IMG/VR virus record: IMGVR_UViG_3300009168_000029
Span: 1 to 43,399 of that record
Origin: a virus
Reading direction: 5' to 3' (one strand)
DNA length: 43,399 bases
In this document: in pieces, positions 1 to 7,685 of the stretch
Layout of the letters: every line of letters begins with the position of its first letter
Position numbering within the stretch: position 1 is the first letter of the stretch
Translations under genes and position numbers: made by a program
Notes under the pieces: model-generated
Told to the model about the DNA's origin: nothing
Seen by the model: the letters and a program-made list of their open reading frames with translations, nothing else
Database searches by the model: none

Positions 1-123
1 CCCTCATCACCCTCTGGAAGATCAGTGAAACATATGGCTGAGGAGAAGCGCATCCGCATCCCGCTCTGGGTCAAGCTTGAAGCCGCGCTGATCGCGCTCG
101 GCCTCGACCCCGACGCCGTCGAC
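1..123. repeat. Terminal direct repeat, left copy
   Basis: Bases 1-123 are identical to 43277-43399. The gene in this stretch is interrupted at both window ends and is whole when the ends are joined. This shows the molecule was assembled as a circle of 43,276 unique bases. The repeat is more likely an assembly overlap of a circularly permuted or circular genome than a biological terminal repeat, because it cuts through a coding gene. Confidence 0.95.
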
Positions 124-387
124 TGGCACCACGAGCCACCGCTGAAGATGCGCCCATGGACCGGCGAGGACTACGACCCGCCACAGTTGGACCCGCGCCA
201 CATCGTGCCGATGCCAAGGGTCAACCACCGGCAGCGCACTGCCACGGCCGACATCCCGGCGATCGCCAAGACCCGCCGGGTCACCAAGGCCGAACTGGAG
301 TTCCGTGAGCGTCTTCTCGCCCGCATGAACGGCGAGCCTCGCACACCCGGCAAATGGCCCTCACGCCCATTCAGGAGCAAGTTATGA
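34..387 (+). CDS. HNH-like small phage protein
   Basis: A 117-residue protein whose 5' end is repeated at 43310, so it crosses the circle join. It has the pattern D-W-H-H near residue 30 followed by DPRHIVPMPRVNH near residues 55-67, and it ends in a basic PSRPF tail. That arrangement resembles degenerate HNH (beta-beta-alpha-metal) proteins common in phages of Alphaproteobacteria, so a nuclease or DNA-binding role is plausible but not proven. I chose ATG 34, which overlaps the previous stop by 8 bases; an in-frame GTG at 25 is the alternative. It leads into the recombination genes with a 4-base ATGA overlap, which suggests co-translation with the ERF gene. Confidence 0.75.
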   Translation: MAEEKRIRIPLWVKLEAALIALGLDPDAVDWHHEPPLKMRPWTGEDYDPPQLDPRHIVPMPRVNHRQRTATADIPAIAKTRRVTKAELEFRERLLARMNGEPRTPGKWPSRPFRSKL

Positions 388-1091
388 TCGACTACAACAC
401 GCCCGAGAACCACGCTGCATTTTGCGCCGCCATGGCAACGGCGCAGGGCCAGATATCCAACATCACCAAGGGTGCGGTGAACCCGCACTTCAGGTCTAAC
501 TACAGCGACCTGGCCTCGATCCGCGCCGGCATCCACGAGGTGCTTGCCAAGAACGGGCTCTTCGTGATGCACAAGCTCGTCACCGTCGAGCGCGGCCTCG
601 AGGTCCGCACCACGGTCGGCCATGCCGGCGGCTATCGCGAGCCCGAGAACGTGTTCTTCATCCCGGTGGCCCGCATGGACGCGCAAAGCCTCGGATCGGC
701 CTCGACCTATGGGCAGAGATACGTCACCATGGGCCTGTTTGGCCTCGCCGGCGAGGATGACGACGGCAATGCCGCTACAGCGGCCGCAAATGGCCGCCAG
801 GCGGCTCCGGCGCCGACCGGGCCCATCTCCCCCGACCAGGTCGAGATCCTCCGTAGCACCATCGTGGAGGTCGCCGCAGACCTGCCGCGGTTCCTGAAGG
901 TCTTCGGCATCACCCGCGTCGAGGAAATGCCGGCGGCCCGCTACGAGGAGGCGAGGAAGATGCTCGACCTCAAGCGGCAGCAATTCGACAAGATCAAGGG
1001 CACGCAGGGCATGCCCGACGAGGGCACCCCATCCAAATACGCCGATCGTATTTACCGGGAAAAAGACCTCGATGACGAGGGCACCCAGTAA
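384..1091 (+). CDS. erf: ERF-family single-strand annealing protein
   Basis: Predicted recombinase of 235 residues that anneals complementary single-stranded DNA during phage recombination, working with the exonuclease encoded next. Features typical of the ERF superfamily are visible: N-terminal F-C-A-A-M-A-x-A-Q, then NPHFRSNYSDLASI, then the conserved SLGSASTYGQRYVTMGLFGL core ending in an acidic GEDDDGN patch. The C-terminal part is a helical, charged region of less certain role. I chose ATG 384 over the upstream ATG 354 because it makes a 4-base overlap with the previous stop and has AGGAG seven bases upstream. The stop overlaps the next start by one base (TAATG). Confidence 0.92.
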   Translation: MIDYNTPENHAAFCAAMATAQGQISNITKGAVNPHFRSNYSDLASIRAGIHEVLAKNGLFVMHKLVTVERGLEVRTTVGHAGGYREPENVFFIPVARMDAQSLGSASTYGQRYVTMGLFGLAGEDDDGNAATAAANGRQAAPAPTGPISPDQVEILRSTIVEVAADLPRFLKVFGITRVEEMPAARYEEARKMLDLKRQQFDKIKGTQGMPDEGTPSKYADRIYREKDLDDEGTQ

Positions 1092-1705
1092 TGGAACAGG
1101 GGAGCGCCGAATGGCATGCGGCCAGGCTGGGCAAGGCCACAGCCTCCCGGGTCGCCGACATCATCGCCAGGACGAAGTCGGGCTGGTCTACGTCGAGGGA
1201 GAATTATCTCGCCGAGCTCGTGGTCGAGCGCCTGACTGGCGTCGCCTATGAGGGCTACAGTAACGCCGCAATGGCGTGGGGTACCCAGATGGAGCCAGAG
1301 GCGCGGGCGCAATACGCCTTCGTCGCCGACGTTGACGTGGAGGAGGTAGCCTTTGTGCCTCACCCGCGCATCACTATGGCGGGGGCATCACCCGATGGGC
1401 TAATCGGGGCCGAGGGACTAGTCGAGATCAAGTGCCCACAGAGCGCGACCCACATAGCGACGCTCCTCGGCGAGCCGATCGCCGGGAAGTACGTCACCCA
1501 AATGATGTGGCAGATGGCATGTACCGGCCGAGCGTGGTGCGACTGGGTCAGCTGGGATCCCCGTCTCCCGGACTACGCTCGCATCCACATCAAGCGCATC
1601 CACCGTGACGACAAGGTGATCGCCGACCTCGAAAAGGCGGTGGAGGTCTTCCTCGCCGAGGTCGATGACCGGACAGAACAGATCAGGGCTTTGGGCCATG
1701 GCTAG
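1091..1705 (+). CDS. YqaJ/lambda-Exo-type exonuclease
   Basis: A 204-residue nuclease of the YqaJ viral recombinase family, expected to resect double-stranded DNA ends and load the annealing protein. The family landmarks are all present. GSAEWHAAR-G-ATAS is at the N terminus. A G-x-x-M-E-P-E-A helix lies near residue 64. The metal-binding motif SPDGLIG has D102, and EIKCPQ has E112 and K114. It directly follows the ERF gene, the usual exonuclease/annealase pairing, and shares an 8-base overlap with the NinB-like gene. Length is normal for the family and nothing looks damaged. Confidence 0.93.
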   Translation: MEQGSAEWHAARLGKATASRVADIIARTKSGWSTSRENYLAELVVERLTGVAYEGYSNAAMAWGTQMEPEARAQYAFVADVDVEEVAFVPHPRITMAGASPDGLIGAEGLVEIKCPQSATHIATLLGEPIAGKYVTQMMWQMACTGRAWCDWVSWDPRLPDYARIHIKRIHRDDKVIADLEKAVEVFLAEVDDRTEQIRALGHG

Positions 1706-2195
1706 AAACCTGCTCGTCCTCAACAATGATGCCGCCCGCGACAAGGCAAAGACATGGGTCGATACTTCTCCCCATGGCACCTACGTCGAATTTCGCGAGG
1801 GCAAGCGGAGCCTTCCGCAGAACGATATGATGTGGGCGTTGTTGACCGACGTGTCGAAGCAGATGCTGCACATGGGCCGGCGCTACCCGACCCATGTCTG
1901 GAAAATTCTGTTCATGGCCGCCATGGGCCAAGAGGTAAAATTCATCCCGGCTCTCGACGGCAACAGCGTGATCCCGCTAGGCTACCGCTCGTCGGAGCTC
2001 GACAAGGCCGAGATGAGCGAACTGATCGAGTTTATCATCTCCTGGGGGACCGAGCACGGCGTTATATTCCACGATCACGATCACGCACCCGCGGCGAGTA
2101 CGGGCCGCGGCAGTCCCCTCCCCCGTCATCCGCCGCAAACCGGCGGGGGAGGGGCAACCCTTGCGAAGAGGGCGCCATCCGAGGACCAACCATGA
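1698..2195 (+). CDS. NinB/Orf-like recombination protein
   Basis: A 165-residue protein related to lambda NinB (Orf), a mediator of phage recombination that binds single-stranded DNA. Supporting sequence: REGKRSLPQNDMMWALLTDV near residues 34-53, then WKILFMAAMGQEVKFIPALD and NSVIPLGYRSSELDKAEMSE, ending in a helix with WGTEHGV. These match the family's SxxQN...LW and S-S-L-x-x-x-E-M-S signatures. The C-terminal 30 residues are Pro/Gly-rich low complexity, probably disordered. ATG 1698 is chosen because it overlaps the exonuclease stop by 8 bases; an upstream in-frame ATG at 1665 would overlap much more. Confidence 0.88.
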   Translation: MARNLLVLNNDAARDKAKTWVDTSPHGTYVEFREGKRSLPQNDMMWALLTDVSKQMLHMGRRYPTHVWKILFMAAMGQEVKFIPALDGNSVIPLGYRSSELDKAEMSELIEFIISWGTEHGVIFHDHDHAPAASTGRGSPLPRHPPQTGGGGATLAKRAPSEDQP

Positions 2196-2416
2196 GCGCA
2201 TTCGACCCGAGCATTGGTTTTGCGGCATCGCACGACGGTGGTCCACCCGAAGTATGGTCTTGCCGCCGCACCCGGCGTGAAGCCATCGACCGCATCCACG
2301 AAGGGGCGATGGGTGTGGACGACTACCGCCGGCTTGACCGCGCCGGTCGATGGAAGCTGGCGAAGAAGAACGGCTGGCGCGTCGTCAAAGTAAAACTGGT
2401 CGAGGTCTCCCCATGA
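2192..2416 (+). CDS. Small basic protein of unknown function
   Basis: A 74-residue protein I do not recognise. The start ATG overlaps the NinB stop by 4 bases (ATGA) and its own stop overlaps the next start the same way, so it is surely part of the early operon. The C-terminal half is rich in Arg, Lys and Trp (RRLDRAGRWKLAKKNGWRVV), which suggests nucleic-acid contact, but no known domain is visible. Confidence 0.7.
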   Translation: MSAFDPSIGFAASHDGGPPEVWSCRRTRREAIDRIHEGAMGVDDYRRLDRAGRWKLAKKNGWRVVKVKLVEVSP

Positions 2417-2715
2417 GCACATCCCCGGCCGACCTCGCGAGAGAGGAGGCTCGCAGCATCTGCGAATGGATGTGGGTGGAGCACGGCATTGCGGCGGACG
2501 GCTTGCACGACAGGGTCACCGCCCTGGCACTCGCCATGTGGGAGCGGGGAAGAGACGACGCGGCGAACGCGGTCCAGCGCATGTGGCAGGACACTCCGAA
2601 TGTGCGCACAGACAGCGCGTTGACCAGCTTTCAGCAGAACGGTATCGGCCAAGGGTGCAGCGCCGCGATCAAGACCATCCGCGCTCTCGCGGCAACGGAG
2701 AAGAACGATGGGTGA
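2413..2715 (+). CDS. Hypothetical protein with SPADLAREEA module
   Basis: A 100-residue early protein of unknown function, coupled to its neighbours by a 4-base overlap upstream and 8 bases downstream. The N terminus SPADLAREEA and the segment ALALAMWERGRDDA recur almost unchanged in the next gene, with matching DNA. The two genes therefore share an N-terminal module made by tandem duplication. The C-terminal part is different and ends in a helix with AIKTIRAL. No catalytic motif is seen. Confidence 0.75.
   Translation: MSTSPADLAREEARSICEWMWVEHGIAADGLHDRVTALALAMWERGRDDAANAVQRMWQDTPNVRTDSALTSFQQNGIGQGCSAAIKTIRALAATEKNDG
2417..2566. repeat. Duplicated early-gene 5' module, copy 1
   Basis: The DNA encoding SPADLAREEA (about 2420-2450) and ALALAMWERGR (about 2524-2563) recurs nearly base for base at 2724-2754 and 2856-2894 in the next gene. 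The interval between the two blocks is not conserved in sequence. Confidence 0.75.
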
Positions 2716-3238
2716 GCGGACCACGTCCCCGGCTGACCTCGCGAGAGAGGAGGCAGACCGAGTGATGGACACGGTCGTATATCCCGTGCCACGACTTTAT
2801 GATTGGCGGTCTTTCAATGGCGACCTTGCTCGCCGTGACGCCATCGCGGCCCTCGCACTCGCCATGTGGGAGAGGGGTCGCGACGAAGCGGAGGGCCTGT
2901 TGAACGACGGGGAGGAAATTCGCGGCGATGAAGCCGACCTGGTTGTCGAGGATATAGTTGGTCGGTTTGTAACGCGATGGAAAGGCGGCACGCTCGGCGG
3001 CGTTCCATCAATGAAAGCGGAACTGCGGAAAGCCCTCCGCTCTGCCAATGCCCGCCTGGCGGAGGTGACGCGGGAAGAGGCAGAGCAACGTAAAAATGCG
3101 TGGCAATTGCTCGATGAGGCGACCCGTCTCCGCACAGCCGCCGAGAGCGCGAGGGACTTCCTCGTCGATGACCAGTGCCAAGTCACAGCGGCGATTGACG
3201 CCCTCACCGCCGCACTGACAGAGAAGGTGGACAAATGA
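2708..3238 (+). CDS. Hypothetical protein, mosaic of two duplicated modules
   Basis: A 176-residue protein of unknown function that looks assembled from neighbouring parts. Its first 60 residues repeat the SPADLAREEA...ALALAMWERGRDEA module of the gene before it. Its C terminus, RLRTAAESARD...AAIDALTAALT, repeats the C terminus of the gene after it, with a 33-base identical DNA block. The middle is acidic then strongly helical (residues about 95-150, likely coiled coil). It has an 8-base overlap upstream and a 4-base ATGA overlap downstream. Confidence 0.78.
   Translation: MGERTTSPADLAREEADRVMDTVVYPVPRLYDWRSFNGDLARRDAIAALALAMWERGRDEAEGLLNDGEEIRGDEADLVVEDIVGRFVTRWKGGTLGGVPSMKAELRKALRSANARLAEVTREEAEQRKNAWQLLDEATRLRTAAESARDFLVDDQCQVTAAIDALTAALTEKVDK
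3125..3157. repeat. 33-bp direct repeat, copy 1
   Basis: Identical to 3340-3372. It encodes RLRTAAESARD in the same reading frame in two adjacent genes, evidence of recent duplication or gene conversion. Confidence 0.9.
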
Positions 3239-3450
3239 TAGACGAGAGGCCGCGTCACATCTCTTTTCTGTTCGAACGTTTGCAGCCAGACGGCGGCGAC
3301 ACGTTCGCGTTCTTCGATGATTTGCTCCTCAAGTACGACCGTCTCCGCACAGCCGCCGAGAGCGCGAGGGACGATCTGCGCGACGGCTTCCCTACCCGCG
3401 CGGAAGTAATCCTCACCGCCGCCCTGACAGCAACTCCTGACAAGGCATAA
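3235..3450 (+). CDS. Hypothetical protein, short relative of the preceding gene
   Basis: A 71-residue protein whose C-terminal half (RLRTAAESARDDL...LTAALT) is a second copy of the C-terminal module of the preceding 176-residue protein. The N-terminal 35 residues are unrelated to it. The start ATG overlaps the previous stop by 4 bases. Function unknown; the pattern suggests exchangeable end modules in this group of early genes. Confidence 0.72.
   Translation: MIDERPRHISFLFERLQPDGGDTFAFFDDLLLKYDRLRTAAESARDDLRDGFPTRAEVILTAALTATPDKA
3340..3372. repeat. 33-bp direct repeat, copy 2
   Basis: Second copy of the block at 3125-3157, with no mismatches. Confidence 0.9.
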
Positions 3451-3453
3451 GAC

Positions 3454-3630
3454 ATGTCGGAGCCATTAACCCGCCCTGAGCTCGTGCAGATCGTGCTGGA
3501 GCTCGCCGTCCGCCTGGCAGAGGCGACCGACCTCGAGGACGAGCAGGCCATCATGGAGGATATCCTCGTCTACGCCGCCTGCTACGGGATGCTCACACGA
3601 CAGAAGCGTCCTGAACCGTGGCGTCCTTGA
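3454..3630 (+). CDS. Small hypothetical protein, last gene of the rightward operon
   Basis: A 58-residue open frame starting MSEPLTRPELV, with an acidic helical middle and a basic RQKRPEPWRP end. It begins 3 bases after the previous stop. Its coding character, with Leu/Glu/Ala-rich amphipathic sequence and G/C at third positions, fits the operon. The last 38 bases overlap the 3' end of the opposing endolysin gene, so this is the convergent end of the two units. Function unknown. Confidence 0.6.
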   Translation: MSEPLTRPELVQIVLELAVRLAEATDLEDEQAIMEDILVYAACYGMLTRQKRPEPWRP

Positions 3631-4177
3631 TCGCTTGCAAAAAGATGTGGTGATAGCCGGCGATCAGTTCGTCATCGTCGTTGCCGTTGATGATCTGCCG
3701 GGCGTTGATCGGGTCGTCGGTGTCATCGTTGAAGTAGTCGCCCAGCTTCTTGCCGGTGAACCAGCCCTCGGCCATCCCGCGGAACAGGATCCGCGTCGCG
3801 ATCAGGCTGTCGCGGGCCATCTCGGGATACTCGACAAGATCCCGCTCGTCGACCAGCGATAGAGCCGTCGAGGCATATCTGTAATTTTCCAGCCAAGTCA
3901 GCATGACGAAGCCGCGGCCGATGTAGGGCCAGTAGTCTTTGCTCTGGAGGTACTCGTCGGATCCGTACTCGGTGATCGGCCACATCCGCATGGCCGTTTC
4001 GTGGTAGGTGGTCGAGAGCATATACGCGAGCCACCGCTCGTCGGTCATCGGCGTGCCGCCAGCGCCAAATTCCCAAACCGCCAAAATGACGTTCATCCCG
4101 TCGACCTGGACCTGCTGCAAGGCTCCGCCGAAGAGCGGTCCCCGAACAGCGTCAAAGAAGATGTCTCTGTCGATCAC
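3593..4177 (-). CDS. Endolysin, glycoside hydrolase family 19-like
   Basis: A 194-residue lysozyme/chitinase-fold enzyme expected to cleave peptidoglycan glycan strands for host lysis. The family-19 signatures are seen as TTYHETAMRMWPITE, with E60 as the likely catalytic acid, and YIGRGFVMLTWLENY at 85-99, matching the GRGxxQLTWxxNY motif of phage GH19 lysins. There is no signal peptide or separate cell-wall binding domain, so it depends on a holin. The start is a GTG at 4177 with AGAGGA about ten bases upstream. It is the last gene of the leftward unit, behind two small membrane proteins, and overlaps the convergent early operon tail to tail. Confidence 0.88.
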   Translation of the reverse strand: MIDRDIFFDAVRGPLFGGALQQVQVDGMNVILAVWEFGAGGTPMTDERWLAYMLSTTYHETAMRMWPITEYGSDEYLQSKDYWPYIGRGFVMLTWLENYRYASTALSLVDERDLVEYPEMARDSLIATRILFRGMAEGWFTGKKLGDYFNDDTDDPINARQIINGNDDDELIAGYHHIFLQAIKDATVQDASVV

Positions 4178-4202
4178 GATACGCTATCCTCTGCATGCTG
4201 GT

Positions 4203-4277
4203 GGCATGGCCTGGCGCTGCGTGGCTGGGCGAGGTTAGGTGGGGCAGGGCTAGGCAAGGCAAGGCAAGGCAAGGCAA
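4203..4277 (+). repeat. Pentanucleotide-register array, inverted copy
   Basis: Fifteen consecutive 5-base units starting with (G/T)G(C/T), ending in five perfect GGCAA units. Read on the other strand this is the same pattern as the arrays at 35.86-36.61 and 37.27-37.42 kb. It fills the gap between the endolysin start and a terminator and contains no gene. Confidence 0.85.
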
Positions 4278-4281
4278 GGGA

Positions 4282-4306
4282 GGGGTCGCTTCGGCGGCCC
4301 CTTTTT
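4282..4306 (+). terminator. Intrinsic terminator of the rightward unit
   Basis: An 8-bp perfect stem (one G-T wobble) with the very stable UUCG tetraloop, followed by TTTTT. The orientation serves rightward transcripts, which would read past 3630 and through the antisense of the endolysin gene, then through the pentamer array, before stopping here. Confidence 0.88.
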
Positions 4307-4508
4307 ATGGGAGGCTCACGCCAATGCCTGGAAGGATCGCCCGCAGCAGCCAGAGCAGCGCCAACAACAGGAAAACTATCCAGATGATCTGCTGGATCTT
4401 CGCCGGTATAGGCTTACCGACCACGCTGTCGAACACGTAGATGACCAGCCAGACGACACCAGCTGCAACAGCGATGTAAATCAACGCGATGATGACGGCT
4501 TCGATCAT
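4305..4508 (-). CDS. Small two-helix membrane protein, holin candidate
   Basis: A 67-residue protein with two hydrophobic segments, residues about 3-24 (ALIYIAVAAGVVWLVIYVF) and about 38-58 (IIWIVFLLLALLWLL), separated by a short polar loop with KPIPAKIQQ. It lies just upstream of the endolysin in the leftward operon, so it could take part in lysis. The sequence also resembles widespread small membrane proteins of unknown function. ATG 4508 is chosen because it makes an ATGA overlap with the preceding stop and has AAGGAT upstream. Its stop lies inside the opposite-strand terminator. Confidence 0.75.
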   Translation of the reverse strand: MIEAVIIALIYIAVAAGVVWLVIYVFDSVVGKPIPAKIQQIIWIVFLLLALLWLLRAILPGIGVSLP

Positions 4509-4705
4509 GGCTTTGTATCCTTCATTCCCATGTAGGTAGCGAGGCATCCGACCAGCGCCCCGCCCAGTGCCACCACCACCTGCGATCCGATCTCGCCCAT
4601 GGTCAGGCCGAACAGGATTGCCAGCGGCAGAACGACAAACAGGCCAACCGCAGCGCTGGCGGCAATGACCAGGGCGGCGACGCCACGGAAGTCAAAGTCC
4701 TTCAC
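4505..4705 (-). CDS. Holin-like small membrane protein
   Basis: A 66-residue protein with two predicted transmembrane helices (about 9-33 and 41-60), a charged N terminus MKDFDFRG and a C-terminal KDTKP tail. Size, topology and position next to the endolysin suit a class II holin, but no specific holin family signature is visible. The start is GTG at 4705, a GTGA 4-base overlap with the preceding gene. Confidence 0.72.
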   Translation of the reverse strand: MKDFDFRGVAALVIAASAAVGLFVVLPLAILFGLTMGEIGSQVVVALGGALVGCLATYMGMKDTKP

Positions 4706-4965
4706 AGACGGGTCGCCAGGAGCTTGAGGATGGCTTTAAGGGTGGCTCGGATCTCGGGCAGGGTGCCGGCATTGTCGTCGCACCAGGCGTCGATCTCAGG
4801 CCCCGTGGAGCCGTGCAGGAGGGCGAACAGGGCGACGACCTCGGGCGAGGCCTCGATCGCCTCGGTGCGCGGGGTCGAGGCGACCGGCAGAGCACGAAGC
4901 TTGTCTCGCCAGGCCTCCGGCGTCGTCCGCCGCAAGAGCAGGTTGGCGAAGACGGAATTGGTCAT
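4702..4965 (-). CDS. Hypothetical protein at head of lysis block
   Basis: An 87-residue protein, soluble and helical, with no recognised domain. It sits between the tail fibre and the holin-like genes. It shares one base with the fibre stop (TGATG) and 4 bases with the next start, so all are translated together. It could be a fibre chaperone or a lysis accessory; the sequence does not decide. Confidence 0.7.
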   Translation of the reverse strand: MTNSVFANLLLRRTTPEAWRDKLRALPVASTPRTEAIEASPEVVALFALLHGSTGPEIDAWCDDNAGTLPEIRATLKAILKLLATRL

Positions 4966-5975
4966 CAGACCATCGTCCCCATGAAGAATGTGCGTGTGGT
5001 GGCGCCGAACATCTTCATCGATCCGCTCGGCGCCGAGGATATAGAAAAACGCACGTCATAGACGTTGCTGCCGTCACACTGATCGACGATCACGAGCGTG
5101 CTGCTAGTGGCGCCAGACGCCGCTGTTTCCTGTAATATCGAAAGGCTTTTGAAGGAGACGCCATCCTTGTAAATGTGTAGAAAGGCACCCCCGGCAGGAA
5201 TGGCCGCCGCTACCGTCGCGGTTATCATCGCGGTGCCGGCCGGAGGCGTCCATTTTGAAGTCGAGGTGCTGTAGTGTGCCCCGACGTTGAATTGCGCCGT
5301 GCCAAACGTGACCGGGTCGATCGTCCCGCCACCTGTAGCGTTCTGGTCGACGTTGTTCTTATGGGCGCTGAAAGACGACCGGGTCGAGGTGTTGTCTACG
5401 GCATACCCGGCCGCATAGTACATCCGGGTGCTGTCCATCACCACCTTGGTGCCAAGCGAAGAGCCCCCGCTTGTCAGCCAGAAATTGATCTTGCCGTCTT
5501 CCGTGCCGTCGAAGACATCACTCGCGGAGGCAATAATCGCGGCGTAAGCCGTCTTGACGTTGCCGCTATTCTTAGCATTAAAATAAAGGCCTCCGATGAG
5601 GTCGCTGTTGGCGGGCGAACTCGAATTGCGGTACAAATCGAGGACCGGCCCGCTATTGGCGTCAGGGTTGGTCGACAGCAGCTGCAGCGGGGTCGTCCCC
5701 GTCGTCGACATGACGTTGGTGCCGGTCCACGTGTTGGAGCCGGTCCAGGTGTTGGTGCCGCCGGGCAGCGGAAACCCGGTCACGTTGGTGATCGTGTAGC
5801 CGCCCATATTGAGGTTGCCGGTCATGGGCGCCACGCCCGAGCGGAGCAGCACCTGAGACAGGGACGCCGCAATATCGGTGATTGGCACGTTGTGATCGGC
5901 AGCGTCGATCACCGTGCCATCCGTCACAAGCGAATTGGCTGGCAGGGAATAGTTGCCGCTTCCATCGTAGGCCAT
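4965..5975 (-). CDS. Tail fibre protein with C1q-like C-terminal domain
   Basis: A 336-residue predicted receptor-binding fibre. The N terminus (MAYDGSGNYSLP...GTVIDAADHN...I..SLSQVL) is the usual virion-attachment segment of phage fibres. Then come short collagen-like/TWTG repeats (TNTWTGSNTWTGTN) and a Ser/Thr/Asn-rich shaft. The last 130 residues form a jelly-roll-like module (FNVGAHYSTSTSKWTPPAGTA, later YKDGV, then CDGSNVYDVRFSI), typical of C1q/TNF-like heads that trimerise and bind ligands. AGGAAA precedes the ATG. It probably attaches to the tail next to the beta-helix tailspike encoded at 22.4-24.5 kb. Confidence 0.82.
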   Translation of the reverse strand: MAYDGSGNYSLPANSLVTDGTVIDAADHNVPITDIAASLSQVLLRSGVAPMTGNLNMGGYTITNVTGFPLPGGTNTWTGSNTWTGTNVMSTTGTTPLQLLSTNPDANSGPVLDLYRNSSSPANSDLIGGLYFNAKNSGNVKTAYAAIIASASDVFDGTEDGKINFWLTSGGSSLGTKVVMDSTRMYYAAGYAVDNTSTRSSFSAHKNNVDQNATGGGTIDPVTFGTAQFNVGAHYSTSTSKWTPPAGTAMITATVAAAIPAGGAFLHIYKDGVSFKSLSILQETAASGATSSTLVIVDQCDGSNVYDVRFSISSAPSGSMKMFGATTRTFFMGTMV

Positions 5976-5984
5976 GGTGTTTTC

Positions 5985-7685
5985 CTATCGGGGAATGAGG
6001 GCGTCCATGACGGACTGGATGCGGGGGTCGATGGGCGAGGACGGGTAGCCCGCGCCTTGGTCCGACAGGGCACCCGTGACCTGGGCGATGCTCGACCCTG
6101 GCGGTAGCATCGAGGCGTTGGGCTCGCGGGCGATCATCCGGTTGGTCAGGTATCTCTGGACACCCGAAGACATGCGGACAGCCTGCGGGAGGCGCTCGAA
6201 CCCCCACTGCAGTGGTGCGGCAAACCCCGCGTCCCACCAACTCTTGTTGGGCATTGGAGCGCCGCCCGTGAACGGTAGCGGCGACATCAGACCAGAAGCA
6301 GCCGTGGACACATCCGGCAGGTCACCCTGACCACCCTGCCCGGTGACCATGTTGCGCTTGCCGTAAATATTATAGAGGCCCATCTGCAGGGCCGCAGGCG
6401 TGACTATCCCGAGGTTTGCCTCTCTTGATCGCGTTGACACCGCCTCCGCGAGAACCAGAAGGTTGCGGTATCGCCCTCGAAAATCCTGCCAGACGCCGGC
6501 ATCCTCGGGGCGGACGCTGCGGTCCATCGCCTCATCAAGCGTCTCCTGTAAATCTCGCAGCACCATCCGCAACTGCGGGTCTTCGGTGCCACGAGCCATC
6601 CGGGACAGGCGCGAGCGGTAGGCCTGGTACTTCTCACCCGACATGACGGGACCGGCACCGGGTGCGGTGTAGAGGTCTTCGATCTCATTGCGGAAACGGT
6701 TTATGAACGGGGCGCGAGACGCCTCCGGCACCAGGTCGTTGTAGTCGTCGACACCGGCCGCAAGCCGGTTATAAGCCTGCTCGTCGAAGTTCAGGTTGTT
6801 ACGTGACGCCACGTCCCGGACAACCCGACCTTCCCGCTGGAAGGCCTCGTGCAAGACCGGGCGACTTGCCACTCTCCCAGGTACGCCGGCCTGACGCATT
6901 GTCTCTGCGGTGAGGTCTTCAAGCTGCTCCATGCCACGCCCCTCGGCCGCGGCGCTCATGCGAGCCCTCTCCTTGGTCATGGTACGTGGCGATGCACTGA
7001 CCTGCCCCTCGGTCAGGTGCCTGATGCCCCTACTCCGCAGGAGGGCGGCGTGGGCAGCGTTGATCTCATTAATATTGCGGGGACTGACGGCTCGCCCGAA
7101 CGCGGTCGGCGACATGGCCCCCGCAATGCCGCCGAAGACTTCCGCCGGCCCTTCAAAGGCTGTATCTTCCGCCAGTTGGCGTCCGCCCTCGCTGCCGAGG
7201 CCGCTCAGGCCGCCGGTCAGGAAGCCCCACGGGCCGCCGACGATGCCGCCGGCAGCACCCTGCAGCCCCTTCGCGAGAAACTTGCCTTCAGACGTCTGCG
7301 GCTCGACAGGGGGCGGGGCTCCGGCCTCCGCCTGGCGTTTTTCGTAGTCGGCAATGTAGTCGCCGCTGGTCGGCAGGTAGTCCTTGATCGGGTTGCGCTC
7401 GTGGATTTGCTCGGGCGTGGTCGTGCCGCCGGCGAAGGTGCGGTCGAGGTAGCCACCCAGCTGCATGCCGCTCTCAAGGATCGACCCCGGTATGCCCTGG
7501 ATGCCGATCAGGCCGCGCTCCAGTGCGGTATTAGCGACGCCGGGGGCCTCCTGACCGAATGTGACCTTGGGTTCGGCCGCCCGTGCGGCGGCGGCTTCGT
7601 CAGCCTCCTTTTGCTCCTGCAGGCGCACCTTGGCGCGGGCGATGGCGAGCGCCCTGTCCCGCTGTAGCTGGAGGTCGTCCGCCAT
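5985..7685 (-). CDS. Internal virion / ejection protein
   Basis: A 566-residue protein starting with a charged helix (QLQRDRALAIARAKVRLQEQ), followed by Gly-rich, Ala-rich stretches and long amphipathic helices. There is no enzyme motif. Proteins of this type follow the tail genes in many podophages of Alphaproteobacteria and are ejected with the DNA; that role is inferred from composition and position. ATG 7685 is chosen (not the longer frame to 7754) because it overlaps the upstream stop by one base as TGATG. Confidence 0.7.
   Translation of the reverse strand: MADDLQLQRDRALAIARAKVRLQEQKEADEAAAARAAEPKVTFGQEAPGVANTALERGLIGIQGIPGSILESGMQLGGYLDRTFAGGTTTPEQIHERNPIKDYLPTSGDYIADYEKRQAEAGAPPPVEPQTSEGKFLAKGLQGAAGGIVGGPWGFLTGGLSGLGSEGGRQLAEDTAFEGPAEVFGGIAGAMSPTAFGRAVSPRNINEINAAHAALLRSRGIRHLTEGQVSASPRTMTKERARMSAAAEGRGMEQLEDLTAETMRQAGVPGRVASRPVLHEAFQREGRVVRDVASRNNLNFDEQAYNRLAAGVDDYNDLVPEASRAPFINRFRNEIEDLYTAPGAGPVMSGEKYQAYRSRLSRMARGTEDPQLRMVLRDLQETLDEAMDRSVRPEDAGVWQDFRGRYRNLLVLAEAVSTRSREANLGIVTPAALQMGLYNIYGKRNMVTGQGGQGDLPDVSTAASGLMSPLPFTGGAPMPNKSWWDAGFAAPLQWGFERLPQAVRMSSGVQRYLTNRMIAREPNASMLPPGSSIAQVTGALSDQGAGYPSSPIDPRIQSVMDALIPR

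Noticed and set aside
1-123. Biological direct terminal repeat as in T7-like phages
   Set aside because: The repeat is short, ends at arbitrary positions inside coding sequence and equals a typical assembly overlap; circular permutation explains it better.
171-983. Minus-strand frame of 270 codons opposite the ERF gene
   Set aside because: It is a shadow of the ERF and HNH-like genes, which have recognisable domains, SD sequences and operon overlaps.
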